A stretch of DNA of 64,000 nucleotides from Oscillospiraceae bacterium. Lineage in GTDB: Bacteria > Bacillota > Clostridia > Oscillospirales > Ruminococcaceae. Below, piece by piece: positions 8,635 to 16,929 of the stretch. The DNA lies in the NCBI GenBank assembly GCA_019424695.1, contig JAHYZA010000005.1:1-64000 (forward strand), in the 5' to 3' direction. Both the position numbers and the translations under genes were made by a program. The notes under the pieces are model-generated. The model was not told the origin of the DNA. It made no database searches and saw only the letters and a program-made list of their open reading frames with translations. The stretch's first letter is position 1; the number at the start of each line of letters is the position of its first letter.

Positions 8635-9961
8635 ACTGCAAGCAATGAATGCGTCCTATCTGGAAAAGGCAGCTTCCGACCCGAAGCGCCTGGCGGAAGA
8701 ATTTGACGCTATTACAGAATACATGAAGGCATCTACTGCCATTCATCATGGGGAATATGTGCGTACCTGCTATATGCCCAAACTTTTAACCGAGAGCATT
8801 TTTGCACGCTTCTCGGAAGATATCCGCACACTGTATGGAATTCTCGCCAAAGTCATGCAGGCGTATTACCATGACCCTGCCTACCGGGAGTTGTTTGGCT
8901 TCGACGGGATAACCGAAGCGTTGATCCTGCGGGCAGATCCGTCGCTCTCTCTTTTGCCGATGGCGCGGATCGACTTCTTTTACAATGAGCAGACCGGTGC
9001 TTACAAATATTGTGAATTCAATACGGACGGTACCAGTGCCATGAACGAGGACCGGGAACTGAACCTGGCGCAACAGCTTTCTACCGTGTACCGGGAGTTC
9101 CGGGCCGCCCATACCACCCGGACCTGTGAACTGTTTAACAGCTGGGTCCGGACGCTGGGTGCGGTGTATCGCCGGGCCCGCCATACGGAACAGCCCCCCT
9201 ATGTGGCTATCGTGGACTTCATGGATTGCGGAACCGTCAATGAATTTGAGGTGTTCCAGGGATATTTTATCCAGAACGGCGTGCCGGCGGAGGTTTGCGA
9301 TCTGCGCAGCCTGCGTTACGATGCCGAGGAAAAGGTGCTGTATGGACCCGGCGGGCATAAAATTGACGCCATCTACCGCCGTGCCGTTACCAGCGATATT
9401 CTGGAACGGTATGAGGAATGCGGCCCGCTGCTGGCAGCCGTGCGGGATGATGCCGTGGTGCTGGTGGGGGATTTCCACACCCAGCTTGTGCACAACAAAA
9501 CCATCTTCCGCATCCTGCATGAACCCCTGACCCGGAAACTGCTGACGCCGGAAGAACAGGAATTTGTCCGGGCCCATGTGCCGGTGACCAAGACCTTTGA
9601 AGCCTCGGATATTCCCGACGTGCTGGCAAACAAGGATGCCTGGATTCTCAAGCCGCTGGATTCCTATGCGTCCCGGGGCGTGCATGCCGGTGTGGAGTCC
9701 ACCCAGGAGGAATGGGAAGAAATCGTCCGCTCCACGCCACTGACGGGGTATCTGCTGCAGGAGTTTTACAAGCCGTATGTGACGGAAAACTACGGTATCG
9801 GGCCGGACGGCACATTTGGCCGAAACCGCTATTACAATTTGACGGGAGTGTACGTCTATGACGGTGTGGCGCAGGGGATTTACTCCCGCGTTTCATTGAG
9901 CCCCATCATCTCCAGCCAGTACAGTGAAAAGACGCTGCCGACTTTGCTGGTGGCCGAATAA
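8627..9961 (+). CDS. ATP-grasp ligase, glutathionylspermidine-synthase-like
   Basis: This 444-residue protein has an ATP-grasp layout. A substrate-binding segment contains YKYCEFNTDGTSAMNEDRE (from residue 126), and a nucleotide-binding segment contains DAWILKPLDSYASRGVHAG with likely ATP-contacting Lys342. A C-terminal acidic/Asn region (YNLTGVYVYDG) completes the fold. It resembles the pre-ATP-grasp plus ATP-grasp arrangement of glutathionylspermidine synthases, which make amide bonds, but no amidase domain is present. The ATG at 8627 overlaps the stop of the upstream ligase (ATGACTGA), implying translational coupling. It most likely adds a second moiety to a gamma-glutamyl product; the substrate is unknown. 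Confidence 0.72.
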   Translation: MTELQAMNASYLEKAASDPKRLAEEFDAITEYMKASTAIHHGEYVRTCYMPKLLTESIFARFSEDIRTLYGILAKVMQAYYHDPAYRELFGFDGITEALILRADPSLSLLPMARIDFFYNEQTGAYKYCEFNTDGTSAMNEDRELNLAQQLSTVYREFRAAHTTRTCELFNSWVRTLGAVYRRARHTEQPPYVAIVDFMDCGTVNEFEVFQGYFIQNGVPAEVCDLRSLRYDAEEKVLYGPGGHKIDAIYRRAVTSDILERYEECGPLLAAVRDDAVVLVGDFHTQLVHNKTIFRILHEPLTRKLLTPEEQEFVRAHVPVTKTFEASDIPDVLANKDAWILKPLDSYASRGVHAGVESTQEEWEEIVRSTPLTGYLLQEFYKPYVTENYGIGPDGTFGRNRYYNLTGVYVYDGVAQGIYSRVSLSPIISSQYSEKTLPTLLVAE

Positions 9962-10012
9962 ATACCGGGTATCTCAGGCATACTAACCCCAAAACAAGGG
10001 GGGCGGAGCCGC

Positions 10013-10534
10013 GTGCGTGAAACATCTTATCATGCTGTGATTACGGAAATGACGGTTCGTGCCCTGTGGGAGACGCAGAATGTCATCGACTGCATCCCGG
10101 ATGAAATGTGGGACAAACCCTATGGAGGATCGCCCCTGTGGCAGCATCTGTATCATATGCTGCACAGTCTGGATCAATGGTTTATCAATCCCCGAGCCAA
10201 TGATTTTGTGGAACCTCCGATCCATACCCCGGACCTGCAGGATCTGGACATTTACCCGGCAACCCACCTGGACCGGGGACAGATCGATGCGTATTTCTAT
10301 ACGATCAAGGCGAAGTTGTCCTTGTACCTGACCTCGCTGCACGACGAGGATCTTTTGCAGCGACCGGAAAATTGTGAGTGGACACGGTTCACACTGATTT
10401 TGTCCCAGTATCGTCATTTGCACCTGCATCTGGGGATGCTGATGGGCTTTATCGTATCGGAAATCGGTCTGTGCCCGCGCACGCTGGAACCGGGAGACGA
10501 ATTCCCACGTCCGCCCTATGACCCGTACCGCTGA
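10013..10534 (+). CDS. DinB/YfiT-fold protein, possible metal-dependent thiol transferase
   Basis: This 173-residue protein begins with GTG at 10013 after AAGGGGGGCGG. It has the four-helix DinB pattern: His45 and His48 in LWQHLYHMLHSLD and a late His cluster RHLHLHLG (His135, His137, His139) that would complete a three-histidine metal site. The DinB superfamily includes bacillithiol and mycothiol S-transferases and a mycothiol-dependent isomerase. It follows the two ligases by 51 bases on the same strand with no terminator between, so it may use their product. That link is inference; many DinB proteins have no known role. Confidence 0.75.
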   Translation: MRETSYHAVITEMTVRALWETQNVIDCIPDEMWDKPYGGSPLWQHLYHMLHSLDQWFINPRANDFVEPPIHTPDLQDLDIYPATHLDRGQIDAYFYTIKAKLSLYLTSLHDEDLLQRPENCEWTRFTLILSQYRHLHLHLGMLMGFIVSEIGLCPRTLEPGDEFPRPPYDPYR

Positions 10535-10549
10535 GAAAGGGAACTTTCT

Positions 10550-11038
10550 ATGAAAAAAAACTACTTTCTTCTACCGTTGTGCCTGCTGGTGCTCAACGGG
10601 TGTGGAGCATCTTCGGTGGATACCACTCCGGTCTGGTCACAACCACTGCCGGAAACCGGTACACAGATGGAACTGAGCAACTGTGACCTTTTGGGCGAGG
10701 AGCCGGTATACTACACCTTGGACCGGGACAGCACCGAGAAGTGGCTGGAAAAACCGGCGCTGCAGACAAGCGGCGTACCGGTTGTGACGCTGCGGGGCGT
10801 TACGGAGGACGAGGTAGAACTTCGCTTTGTGGAAAACATTGACACGCTGTATCTGTATTACGACAAGGTCATGCCCCAGCCGGATCTGGACTACATAGAG
10901 ACTGAAACGGCGGACGGCAGCCTGCAGTACCGGCTTGACACCGTGTATAACTATGAGTTTGTCATCACAACGCCGGAGGGAACCGATACCATGATCCTGA
11001 CCTGCCGGCGCGACGGCGTCACGAGCGTAGCACAGTAA
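10550..11038 (+). CDS. Predicted lipoprotein of unknown function
   Basis: This 162-residue protein opens with a lipoprotein signal: two lysines, a hydrophobic core (YFLLPLCLLVLNG) and a lipobox-like LNGC with Cys18 as the acylation site. The mature part is acidic and probably beta-rich, with no motif I recognise. It lies 15 bases after the DinB gene, preceded by GAAAGGGA, and is the last gene before a strong terminator, so it is probably in the ligase operon. It would sit on the outer face of the membrane. No function is assigned. Confidence 0.75.
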   Translation: MKKNYFLLPLCLLVLNGCGASSVDTTPVWSQPLPETGTQMELSNCDLLGEEPVYYTLDRDSTEKWLEKPALQTSGVPVVTLRGVTEDEVELRFVENIDTLYLYYDKVMPQPDLDYIETETADGSLQYRLDTVYNYEFVITTPEGTDTMILTCRRDGVTSVAQ

Positions 11039-11074
11039 AAAATGCACCGACGGAATATTCCGTCGGTGCATTTT
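11039..11074. terminator. Bidirectional terminator between the lipoprotein gene and mscS
   Basis: A perfect 36-bp inverted repeat (half AAAATGCACCGACGGAAT) has A and T tracts at its ends. It sits between two convergent genes and can terminate both. Confidence 0.92.
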
Positions 11075-11088
11075 CTGTGAAGATACGG

Positions 11089-12144
11089 TCAGTTCTTGGC
11101 AGGCATATCCAGTGTGGTGGTCGGAAAGGCAAAACTGCAGCCGGCATCGGCGACCAACTGCATGATTTCCAGGTTCAGGCGGCTCTTTTCTTGCAGAAAA
11201 TCGCCGTAGGGCAACGTTGTCACATACAAGCGCACCAGAATGTCGATGCTGTAATCGTTGAATTTGTCTACGGTGACGGTGACGGTGTCGGCCCGGACAG
11301 CAGGCTGTGCCTTGAGCATTTCGGTCAGGTCACGGCAGATCTGATTCAGCTGTTCACGGGTAGTATCGTAGGTCAGACCCAAGGTGAATTGCCACAGGCG
11401 ACTGCTGCGCTGGTTGCAGTTCTGGATGTATTCCGAGCAGACTTTTGAGTTTTCAATGGTGACAGCAACGTTGTCCGTTGTGCGGATGCGGGTGGAGCGG
11501 AAGGAAATGTCCTCCACGGTGCCCTCGGAAGAACCCAAAATGATGTAATCTCCGATACCAAACGGATGTTCCAGCACAAGGGTGATGCCGGCGATCAGGT
11601 TGGATAGTGTGGACTGTGCCGCCAGAGAAATGGCAAGACCTGCTACACCGGCGCCGGTCAGAAGACCAGCCACAGGGACGCCCAGACGGTCCAGCATGGC
11701 GATGCCGGTGAAAATAGCGACCAGCGCGCGGAAGATGTTCTCAAAAAAGCGGCCCATGGTGTTGTTGGTCGCAAGGTCCAGCTTGTTCTGCGCACTGCGC
11801 AGCAGCAGACGGCACATGGGGGCGGAACGCCAGGCACCCAGCCCGAGCAGGAATGTGAGGGCCAGATCAAAAAGCAAACGCAATACGGTAAGATAAGTGG
11901 GAGTGTTGAAGCCCAACGGTACTATGGCCAGCGCCAGATACAGCAACACGGCCCGCAGAATCAAAGCGGTGGGCTGCACATAGCTGTCAAACAGGATGTA
12001 CAGCCATTCGGTAAGATGTCCGTGCAGTCCATCCAGGACCCGGCGAATCAGCCGCGTATAGAAAATGGGCAGAACCAGTGCGCCCAACAGGAGCAGAACG
12101 GCGGGCAGCAGATCCAATATCAGGCTCAAAGTAAATTCTTGCAT
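11089..12144 (-). CDS. MscS-family mechanosensitive ion channel
   Basis: This 351-residue protein has three N-terminal hydrophobic helices. They are followed by the pore-lining helix GLLTGAGVAGLAISLAAQSTLSNLIAG, the Gly/Ala-packed TM3 typical of MscS, and then the beta domain HPFGIGDYIILGSSEGTVEDISFRSTRIRT. The C-terminal alpha/beta vestibule domain extends to the end. Channels of this family open on membrane tension to release solutes during hypo-osmotic shock. The gene is divergent from ribU; its predicted promoter shares a 12-bp inverted repeat with the ribU promoter. Confidence 0.93.
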   Translation of the reverse strand: MQEFTLSLILDLLPAVLLLLGALVLPIFYTRLIRRVLDGLHGHLTEWLYILFDSYVQPTALILRAVLLYLALAIVPLGFNTPTYLTVLRLLFDLALTFLLGLGAWRSAPMCRLLLRSAQNKLDLATNNTMGRFFENIFRALVAIFTGIAMLDRLGVPVAGLLTGAGVAGLAISLAAQSTLSNLIAGITLVLEHPFGIGDYIILGSSEGTVEDISFRSTRIRTTDNVAVTIENSKVCSEYIQNCNQRSSRLWQFTLGLTYDTTREQLNQICRDLTEMLKAQPAVRADTVTVTVDKFNDYSIDILVRLYVTTLPYGDFLQEKSRLNLEIMQLVADAGCSFAFPTTTLDMPAKN

Positions 12145-12182
12145 AAGCGTTCTCCATCAATCACAGGTATTTGGACAAAAAC

Positions 12183-12212
12183 AGTATACCACAGCCTCTT
12201 GCATTTTGTAAA
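12183..12212 (-). promoter_or_regulatory. Promoter of mscS
   Basis: On the - strand TTTACA (12212-12207) and TATACT (12188-12183) are spaced by 18 bases. The -10 lies in one arm of the inverted repeat 12183-12194/12215-12226. Confidence 0.55.
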
Positions 12213-12226
12213 ACCTGTGGTATACT
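12199..12226 (+). promoter_or_regulatory. Promoter of the FMN riboswitch-ribU unit
   Basis: TTGCAT (12199-12204) and TATACT (12221-12226) have a 16-base spacer. Transcription would begin about 10 bases before the FMN aptamer. Confidence 0.65.
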
Positions 12227-12243
12227 AAGCAGGTAGAAAGTCT

Positions 12244-12374
12244 GTTTCAGGGCGGGGTGTGATTCCCCACCGGCGGTAAACGGCCCATAAGGCCGTAAGC
12301 CCGCGACCGGCTGCCGTGGCAGCCGCTGATCCGGTGCGAATCCGGGGCCGACGGTATAGTCCGGATGAAAGAAA
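12244..12374 (+). ncRNA. FMN riboswitch (RFN element)
   Basis: The conserved RFN blocks are visible in order: TTTCAGGGCGGGGTG, ATTCCCCACCGGCGGTA, AAGCCCGCGA, a GC-rich variable arm, GATCCGGTG, AATCCGGGGCCGACGGT and ATAGTCCGGATGAAAGAAA. FMN binding normally promotes formation of the downstream terminator. It precedes ribU, so high FMN should turn off riboflavin uptake. Confidence 0.97.
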
Positions 12375-12400
12375 CGGAAAGCTGTTTGCTATGCTTTTTC

Positions 12401-12441
12401 GCCCTGTTGCTGTCACCATACGGCAACAGGGCATTTTGTTT
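12401..12441 (+). terminator. Expression-platform terminator of the FMN riboswitch
   Basis: GCCCTGTTGC (12401-12410) pairs with GCAACAGGGC (12423-12432) and is followed by ATTTTGTTT. It lies 27 bases after the aptamer and 86 bases before ribU, as expected for control by transcription attenuation. Confidence 0.85.
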
Positions 12442-12526
12442 GCCGGCAACAAGCATAACCAGCCTCCCGCAGTTTTATCACATACAAACCGGCTTTCGCA
12501 AACTATTTTACGGGAGGAATCTTCTC

Positions 12527-13126
12527 ATGACCAAAACGCACAACCACGTACGCGAACTGACTGTGACCGCCATGCTGGCTGCTATCGCCACCCTGCTGAT
12601 GTTTATGGACTTCAGCCTGCCGATGCTCATCCCCAGTTTTGTCCAGATGGATATTTCCGAATTGCCGGCCCTGCTGGCCTCTTTCAGCCTGGGCCCTGTC
12701 TATGGTGTTGCCGTCTGCCTTCTTAAGAATCTTTTCAATCTGATCTTCCACAGCTCTACCGGCGGGATCGGTGAGTTGTGCAACTTCCTGCTGGGGGCCT
12801 TCTTTGTGGGGACTTCGGGGCTGATTTACCGTTTCCACAAGTCACGCAAAGGTGCGGTGGCCGCTTGCCTCATTGGTGCCGTGGTGATGGCGGTGGTCAG
12901 TGTCCCCGTCAACTACTTTCTGAGCTATCCGGTCTATGCGGCTATGTTCGGCGGCATTGACAGCATCATTGCCGCCTATCAGGAAATCCGCCCCGGCACC
13001 GACGGCCTTCTGGAATGCCTGCTTGTGTTTAATATGCCGTTTACTTTTGTCAAAGGCTTGATCGACGCCGTGCTGTGCTTCCTGATCTACAAACCCCTTT
13101 CGCCCATCCTGCATGGCCGTCACTGA
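12527..13126 (+). CDS. ribU: Riboflavin ECF transporter substrate-binding subunit RibU
   Basis: This 199-residue hydrophobic protein has about six membrane helices. The family region ELTVTAMLAAIATLLMFMDFSLP is followed by PSFVQMDISELPALLASFSLGPVYG, characteristic of RibU S-components. It captures riboflavin and works with an energising EcfA-A'-T module encoded elsewhere. The start at 12527 follows CGGGAGGAAT; the frame extends upstream through the terminator but that part is not a RibU sequence. Regulation by the FMN riboswitch in its leader is clear and supports the substrate assignment. Confidence 0.95.
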   Translation: MTKTHNHVRELTVTAMLAAIATLLMFMDFSLPMLIPSFVQMDISELPALLASFSLGPVYGVAVCLLKNLFNLIFHSSTGGIGELCNFLLGAFFVGTSGLIYRFHKSRKGAVAACLIGAVVMAVVSVPVNYFLSYPVYAAMFGGIDSIIAAYQEIRPGTDGLLECLLVFNMPFTFVKGLIDAVLCFLIYKPLSPILHGRH

Positions 13127-13172
13127 GGTTGTATGCGCTGAAAAAAGAACGCAGAACCGACGGGGAACCCTA

Positions 13173-13201
13173 TTGACGGGGCTATGGCATTGTGCTATAA
13201 T
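13173..13201 (+). promoter_or_regulatory. Promoter of the SAM riboswitch-metK unit
   Basis: TTGACG (13173-13178) and TATAAT (13196-13201) have a 17-base spacer. The aptamer begins about 22 bases after the -10 box. Confidence 0.85.
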
Positions 13202-13223
13202 GCAACATACAACAGAATAGCAA

Positions 13224-13318
13224 CTTATCAAGAGCGGCAGAGGGAACAGGCCCTGTGAAGCCCGACAACCTACACGAACGTGCAAGGTGCCAATTCCTGC
13301 GGGGAACCGAAAGATAAG
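13224..13318 (+). ncRNA. SAM-I riboswitch (S box)
   Basis: The P1 arms CTTATC (13224-13229) and GATAAG (13313-13318) enclose conserved S-box elements: AAGAGCGGCAGAGGGA, GGCCCTGTGAAGCCCGACAACC, AAGGTGCCAATTCCTGC and GGGGAACCGAAAGAT. Binding of S-adenosylmethionine stabilises P1 and favours the downstream terminator. It controls metK, giving end-product feedback. Confidence 0.97.
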
Positions 13319-13321
13319 CGT

Positions 13322-13353
13322 CGGCGCGCAGTCTTTTGGCTGCGCGCTTTTTG
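13322..13353 (+). terminator. Expression-platform terminator of the SAM riboswitch
   Basis: GCGCGCAG (13324-13331) pairs with CTGCGCGC (13340-13347), followed by a T run. It begins a few bases after the aptamer P1 arm, so aptamer folding and termination are mechanically linked. Confidence 0.9.
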
Positions 13354-13404
13354 TTCTCGTCAGTTGCGCTTCTGCTTACATTCATAAGGGAGGCTATTTT
13401 TACA

Positions 13405-14550
13405 ATGTCCAAAGTTCTTTTTACATCCGAGTCGGTGACCGAAGGGCATCCCGACAAAATCTGTGACCAGATTTCGGACGCCATCCTGGATGCGATCCTC
13501 ACCAAGGACCCCGATGCCCGTGTCGCCTGCGAGACGACCTGCTCTACGGGTCTGGTGCACATTATGGGAGAAATCACTACCGATTGCTATGTGGACGTCG
13601 CCGAGACGGCCCGGGATGTGATCCGTTCCATTGGCTATGACCGTGCCAAATACGGCTTTGACTGCGACACTTGCGGCGTTATCACCAACATCGATGGCCA
13701 GAGTCCCGACATCGCTCTGGGCACCAACGATGAGGTGGCCGGTGCAGGCGACCAGGGCATGATGTTCGGGTATGCCTGCGATGAAACGCCGGAACTGATG
13801 CCGCTGCCCATCAGCCTGGCCCACAAGCTGGCCAAGCGTCTGACCGAGGTGCGCAAGAGCGGTCTGCTGGATTACCTGCGTCCGGACGGCAAGAGCCAGG
13901 TGACGGTGGAATATGATGACGGCAAACCCGTGCGCGTGGATGCGGTTGTCATTTCCAGCCAGCACAGCCCGGAAGTCAGCCAGGAACAGCTGCATGACGA
14001 CATCAAGCGGGAAGTCATCGAAAAGATCATTCCGGCTGATATGCTGGACGAAAACACCAAGTACTATATCAACCCCACCGGCCGCTTTGTGGTCGGCGGC
14101 CCGCAGGGCGACACCGGTCTGACCGGTCGTAAGATCATCGTCGATACCTACGGCGGCTATGCCCGCCATGGCGGCGGCGCCTTCAGCGGCAAGGACCCCA
14201 GCAAGGTGGACCGTTCCGCCGCTTATGCGGCACGTTGGGTGGCCAAGAACATCGTGGCGGCGGGTCTTGCCAAGAAGTGCGAAGTGGAGCTTGCCTACGC
14301 GATCGGCGTGGCTGAGCCCGTTTCCATCATGGTGGATACCTTCGGTACCGGCACGGTGGCCGATAACAAGATCGAAGAGGCCGTCAAGAAGGTGTTCGAT
14401 CTGCGTCCGGCTGCGATTATCCGCGACCTGGATCTGCGCAAACCCATCTACCGCCAGCTGGCAGCCTACGGCCACATGGGCCGGGAGGACCTGGGCGTGA
14501 AGTGGGAAAATACCGACCGTGTGGATGCGCTGAAAGCTGCTTTGAACTGA
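13405..14550 (+). CDS. metK: S-adenosylmethionine synthetase
   Basis: This 381-residue enzyme forms S-adenosylmethionine from methionine and ATP. It shows the N-terminal [20 protein letters not shown], the central [12 protein letters not shown] and the [19 protein letters not shown] phosphate loop typical of MetK. The start follows AAGGGAGG at 13387-13393. Control by the SAM-I riboswitch in the leader is evident. The gene is monocistronic; its terminator abuts the recD2 promoter. Confidence 0.99.
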   Translation: MSKVLFTSESVTEGHPDKICDQISDAILDAILTKDPDARVACETTCSTGLVHIMGEITTDCYVDVAETARDVIRSIGYDRAKYGFDCDTCGVITNIDGQSPDIALGTNDEVAGAGDQGMMFGYACDETPELMPLPISLAHKLAKRLTEVRKSGLLDYLRPDGKSQVTVEYDDGKPVRVDAVVISSQHSPEVSQEQLHDDIKREVIEKIIPADMLDENTKYYINPTGRFVVGGPQGDTGLTGRKIIVDTYGGYARHGGGAFSGKDPSKVDRSAAYAARWVAKNIVAAGLAKKCEVELAYAIGVAEPVSIMVDTFGTGTVADNKIEEAVKKVFDLRPAAIIRDLDLRKPIYRQLAAYGHMGREDLGVKWENTDRVDALKAALN

Positions 14551-14595
14551 CACAGACGCAGCTACACCGCGGATAACGAAATCTCCAAAAATAAC

Positions 14596-14626
14596 AAAAG
14601 CGCAGGGGTGACCCTGCGCTTTTTTG
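14596..14626 (+). terminator. Terminator of metK
   Basis: A 12-bp stem (AAAAGCGCAGGG with CCCTGCGCTTTT) has a GTGA loop and extra T residues downstream. Confidence 0.92.
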
Positions 14627-14628
14627 GT

Positions 14629-14657
14629 TTGCCAAACAGAGGCGGTTGGGGTATAAT
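14629..14657 (+). promoter_or_regulatory. Promoter of recD2
   Basis: TTGCCA (14629-14634) and TATAAT (14652-14657) have a 17-base spacer and directly follow the metK terminator. This would drive recD2-comF-mreB-like. Confidence 0.8.
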
Positions 14658-14697
14658 ATAAAGAATATTGTGGAAGTGTGCCAAAGGGGGTGGGAAG

Positions 14698-16929
14698 GTG
14701 GAAAACGATACACAGACGCTGCAAAAACTGGAAGGTGTTGTGGAGCGGGTGATCTTTGAAAATGCCGATACGGGGTATATCGTATTTGAGGTCAACGTCG
14801 GCGATCAAGATATTGAAGTGGTCGGCAATGTCGGCAGTGTGGACAATGGGATGCATGTCACGGCATACGGCCATCTGGAAAAACATCCTCACTACGGGGA
14901 GCAATTCCGCGCCACCGCCTGCGAGACCAGTCTGCCCCAGGATACCACCGGCCTGCTCAGCTATCTGTCCAGCGGGGTATTGCCCTATATCGGCCCCTCC
15001 ACCGCCAAAAAGATCGTCAAGGCATTCGGCGAGGACGCCCTGACGGTGATCTCCGAAACACCGCAGCGCCTTTGCGAGATCAAGGGCATCACGCCCGAAA
15101 AAGCGGCGACGATTTCCAATGAGTTCCGGCGGCTGTACGGTGTGCGGGAAGTCATCGACTGGTTTGCACGGTTTGACCTGCCGGCCCAGAGTGCGGTGAC
15201 GGCGTATCAGGCATTCGGCCCCCATACGCTGGAAGCATTGCAGCAGAACCCCTATCTGCTGTGCGGCGAACCCCTGAAACTGACGGTGGAAAAGGTGGAC
15301 CCCATTGCCCTCAGACTCCAGTTTGAGATGGGCAATCCCATGCGCATCACGGCGGGACTGCTGTATCTTTTGCGCCGCAATGCCGGTAACGGCCATACCT
15401 GCCTGCCCCGCGGCAAACTTACGGAAAGCACGGCCTCCTATCTGAAACTGACACTGGAAAGCGTGGAGGATGAGCTGGATGAGCTGCTGCAGTCCGGAGA
15501 ACTTCGGGTGTATGTGTATGGGGAAACCGAGTATATTTATCTGCCGGACCTCTTTTCTGCCGAGCAGGATATTGCGGCACGGCTGGGGGAGATTTCCACT
15601 TTCCCTACGGAACCACCCAAAACGCTGGAAAGCGACCTTCGCGCCCTTGAGATCGTGCAGGGCTTTGCCTATGCGCCGCTGCAGAAAGAAGCCATCCGCA
15701 TGGCATTGTCCAACCGGGTGATGGTGCTCACCGGTGGCCCCGGTACCGGAAAGACCACCACGGTCAACGCGATCCTGAGCCTGTATGAGGCAATGTATGA
15801 CCGTGTGGCGCTCTGCGCCCCCACAGGGCGGGCCGCCAAGCGCCTGAGCGAACTGACCCACCATACGGCATCCACGATTCACCGCCTGCTGGAGGTGGAT
15901 TACAGCACCGGCGCGGTGCGGTTTATCCATAACGAAAAAAATCTTTTGAAATATGACGTCATTATCCTTGACGAAATGAGCATGGTGGACGTCAAGCTGT
16001 TCCAGGCGCTGCTGGCGGCAGCCCGGTACCATTGCCGCATCATCATGGTGGGGGACGTCGACCAGCTGCCCAGCGTCGGACCCGGCAACATTCTGGGTGA
16101 GATTCTCGCGACGCAGGTGGTACCTACCGTGCGTTTGACGGAGATCTTCCGTCAGGCGCAAAAGAGTCTGATCGTCCAGAACGCCCACCGCATCGTGCAG
16201 GGGCAGATGCCCCAGAAAGGCACGGCCCAGGATGACTTTTTCATGATGGAAAAAAGCAGCTTCGAGTGCCAGCGGCTGGTGTGCGATCTTGTCAGCGTCC
16301 GTCTGCCGCGGGCTTATGGGTTTGACCCGGTGCGGGACATTCAGGTGCTCTGCCCCACCAAGATGGGCGCGACCGGCAGCATGGAACTCAACCGTTGCCT
16401 GCAGGAGGTGCTGAATCCGCCTGCCTGGGGAAAACCGCAGCTGGGCGGAGAAAACGGAAGCAAGATCCTGCGTCTGGGCGATAAGGTCATGCAGATCAAA
16501 AATGACTACGACATCACCTTTGAGCGCGACGGGGCGGAGGCCGGTGCCGGAGCGTACAACGGAGATATGGGCATCATCACCGCCGTTGATGAGGACGCGC
16601 GTTCGGTCACCGTCATGATGGATGACAGAAAATATGTTTACTCGGGCGACCAGCTGGGCGAGCTGGAACCGGCCTATGCGGTTACCATCCATAAAAGCCA
16701 GGGCTCGGAATTCCCGGCGGTCATCGTTCCGGTGGCGGAGGTCCCGGCGCGGCTGCGGTATCGCAATCTTTTGTATACCGGCGTGACCCGTGCCCGGAAA
16801 CTCTGCATTTTGGCCGGAAACCATCGGACGGTGGAGCAGATGGTGCACAATGTGCGCCAGAATCTGCGCTACAGCTGTCTGCGTTATATGCTGGCAGAAG
16901 CCGCCGCGCCGGCTTCCGGAACGCCATGA
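14698..16929 (+). CDS. recD2: RecD2-type ATP-dependent DNA helicase
   Basis: This 743-residue superfamily 1B helicase has an N-terminal OB-like and helix-hairpin-helix region (CEIKGITPEKAATISNEF). Walker A GGPGTGKT is at 346-353, the DE box at Asp425-Glu426 (IILDEMSMVD), then DVDQLPSVGPGN, and the late motif YAVTIHKSQGSEF. RecD2 proteins unwind DNA 5' to 3' and act in repair without RecBC. The start is GTG 14698 after AAAGGGGGTGGGAAG; a TTG further upstream lacks a site. It overlaps comF by ATGA. Confidence 0.95.
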   Translation: MENDTQTLQKLEGVVERVIFENADTGYIVFEVNVGDQDIEVVGNVGSVDNGMHVTAYGHLEKHPHYGEQFRATACETSLPQDTTGLLSYLSSGVLPYIGPSTAKKIVKAFGEDALTVISETPQRLCEIKGITPEKAATISNEFRRLYGVREVIDWFARFDLPAQSAVTAYQAFGPHTLEALQQNPYLLCGEPLKLTVEKVDPIALRLQFEMGNPMRITAGLLYLLRRNAGNGHTCLPRGKLTESTASYLKLTLESVEDELDELLQSGELRVYVYGETEYIYLPDLFSAEQDIAARLGEISTFPTEPPKTLESDLRALEIVQGFAYAPLQKEAIRMALSNRVMVLTGGPGTGKTTTVNAILSLYEAMYDRVALCAPTGRAAKRLSELTHHTASTIHRLLEVDYSTGAVRFIHNEKNLLKYDVIILDEMSMVDVKLFQALLAAARYHCRIIMVGDVDQLPSVGPGNILGEILATQVVPTVRLTEIFRQAQKSLIVQNAHRIVQGQMPQKGTAQDDFFMMEKSSFECQRLVCDLVSVRLPRAYGFDPVRDIQVLCPTKMGATGSMELNRCLQEVLNPPAWGKPQLGGENGSKILRLGDKVMQIKNDYDITFERDGAEAGAGAYNGDMGIITAVDEDARSVTVMMDDRKYVYSGDQLGELEPAYAVTIHKSQGSEFPAVIVPVAEVPARLRYRNLLYTGVTRARKLCILAGNHRTVEQMVHNVRQNLRYSCLRYMLAEAAAPASGTP

